A stretch of DNA of 64,000 nt from Candidatus Fimousia stercorigallinarum (lineage in GTDB: Bacteria > Bacillota > Clostridia > Lachnospirales > Lachnospiraceae): positions 1 through 64,000 of the forward strand of contig DVKZ01000029.1 in the NCBI GenBank assembly GCA_018715775.1, given 5' to 3'. The notes under the pieces were generated by a model. That model saw only the letters and a program-made list of their open reading frames with translations, made no database searches and had not been told where the DNA came from. Position numbers and translations under genes: made by a program. Positions 63,620 through 64,000 of the stretch are shown piece by piece (within the stretch, counting starts at the first letter, position 1; every line of letters starts with the position of its first letter).

Positions 63620-64000
63620 TTATCTACGTAACAACGAAATCGAATGCTGCAGGATATACGCTGTCATTCCCCAGATCACCCGGTCTTCATAATAATAAAA
63701 ATAAATATCCCGATAAGCATCTCTCCATGGATATTGTCTTCCTCCCGGAATCTTATCAAATGGAAAATTCTTCGGCGGAATTGTTTTTACCCGATTACGA
63801 TATACCTGTGGTTTTTCCTCGTAAAAGAATTCCAGAGGAACGGAAAATACTTCCGCTACTTCTTCTTTTGCAAATGTCATATGGTAATCATGAAGTTCGC
63901 ATAAGAAAACATCCAGTTTTATATTCGCTACATTCAGCAGAGAATCAAGCTGCGCGATCACTTCAATCTGGGAAGGGCGGATGCGCAGTTCCTCCGATGT
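63620..64000 (-). CDS. Nudix CoA-pyrophosphatase-like protein, N-terminus outside the window
   Basis: At least 126 codons, open to the right window edge. The visible part begins TSEELRIRPSQIEVIAQLDS, compatible with the end of a Nudix box (EEL) followed by the CoA-diphosphatase region KLDVFLCELHDYH and FAKEEVAEVFSVPLEFF. RYRDIYFYYYEDRVIWGMTA-like C-terminus is intact to the stop at 63620. It probably hydrolyses CoA or similar nucleotides. The Nudix box itself lies outside the window, so this is tentative. Confidence 0.7.
   Translation of the reverse strand, partial: TSEELRIRPSQIEVIAQLDSLLNVANIKLDVFLCELHDYHMTFAKEEVAEVFSVPLEFFYEEKPQVYRNRVKTIPPKNFPFDKIPGGRQYPWRDAYRDIYFYYYEDRVIWGMTAYILQHSISLLRR

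Noticed and set aside
1-64000. CRISPR array, IS element or prophage
   Set aside because: No array of direct repeats, no transposase or phage structural gene was recognised on either strand.

Overview
The window looks like a chromosomal segment of a Gram-positive, strictly anaerobic Clostridium-type bacterium, most likely a Lachnospiraceae gut species. This rests on gene content: a FabK/FabT-type fatty-acid operon with a fused AccDA subunit, a two-gene SufC/SufB-like system, dipicolinate synthase (dpaAB, spore formation), a flagellin lysine methylase, AGG-rich ribosome binding sites and many small intrinsic terminators. No rRNA, tRNA, CRISPR array, IS element or prophage was recognised. Most of the window is ordinary chromosomal housekeeping DNA, largely transcribed on the minus strand.

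Layout, left to right. 1-1,470: the end of a flagellin lysine-N-methylase and a secreted 3D-domain protein. 1,529-13,441 (minus): a tightly packed 12-gene operon reading, in transcription order, TM1266-type regulator, NifH-like, NifD-like, NifK-like, NifH-like, NifD-like, NifK-like, HypF, HypC, HypD, HypE, cytidylate-kinase-like protein. It is preceded by a promoter and a long leader with a terminator/antiterminator arrangement. 13,794-17,788: a trehalose-type module (beta-phosphoglucomutase, GH65 phosphorylase, TreR) with operators over the promoter. 17,831-19,997: HD protein and SufBC-like pair. 20,182-24,962: two Y-family DNA polymerases with a YolD-like protein and a duplicated-domain membrane protein. 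25,065-31,466: CutC, an alpha/beta hydrolase, an SLC13-type anion transporter, a LysR regulator and an AGCS amino-acid symporter with an attenuator-like leader.

31,534-40,445: a vWA/YARHG membrane protein, MBL hydrolase, NadA, PfkA, PepD, two small proteins and an N-terminally truncated OPT transporter. 40,512-51,077: a complete type II fatty-acid operon (FabH-AcpP-FabK-FabD-FabG-FabF-AccB-FabZ-AccC-AccDA-FabK-like-FabT) with a FabT-type palindrome at its promoter. 51,221-59,155: a Nudix-M15 fusion, phosphohexomutase, ATP-grasp protein, voltage-gated-type K+ channel and fructosamine kinase family protein. 59,306-64,000: an acyltransferase-like membrane protein, dpaAB, asnB and a partial Nudix protein.

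The standout is the 12-gene operon. Two complete nitrogenase-like H-D-K modules sit directly upstream of hypFCDE, the genes that build the Fe(CN)2CO group of [NiFe]-hydrogenases. There is no hydrogenase structural gene, no hypA or hypB, and no maturation endopeptidase in the window. The D-like proteins lack the FeMo-cofactor cysteine and keep only a reduced set of cluster cysteines. I infer an undescribed nitrogenase-like reductase or cofactor-assembly system that uses HypCDEF chemistry. The gene order and residues are seen directly; the function is a hypothesis.
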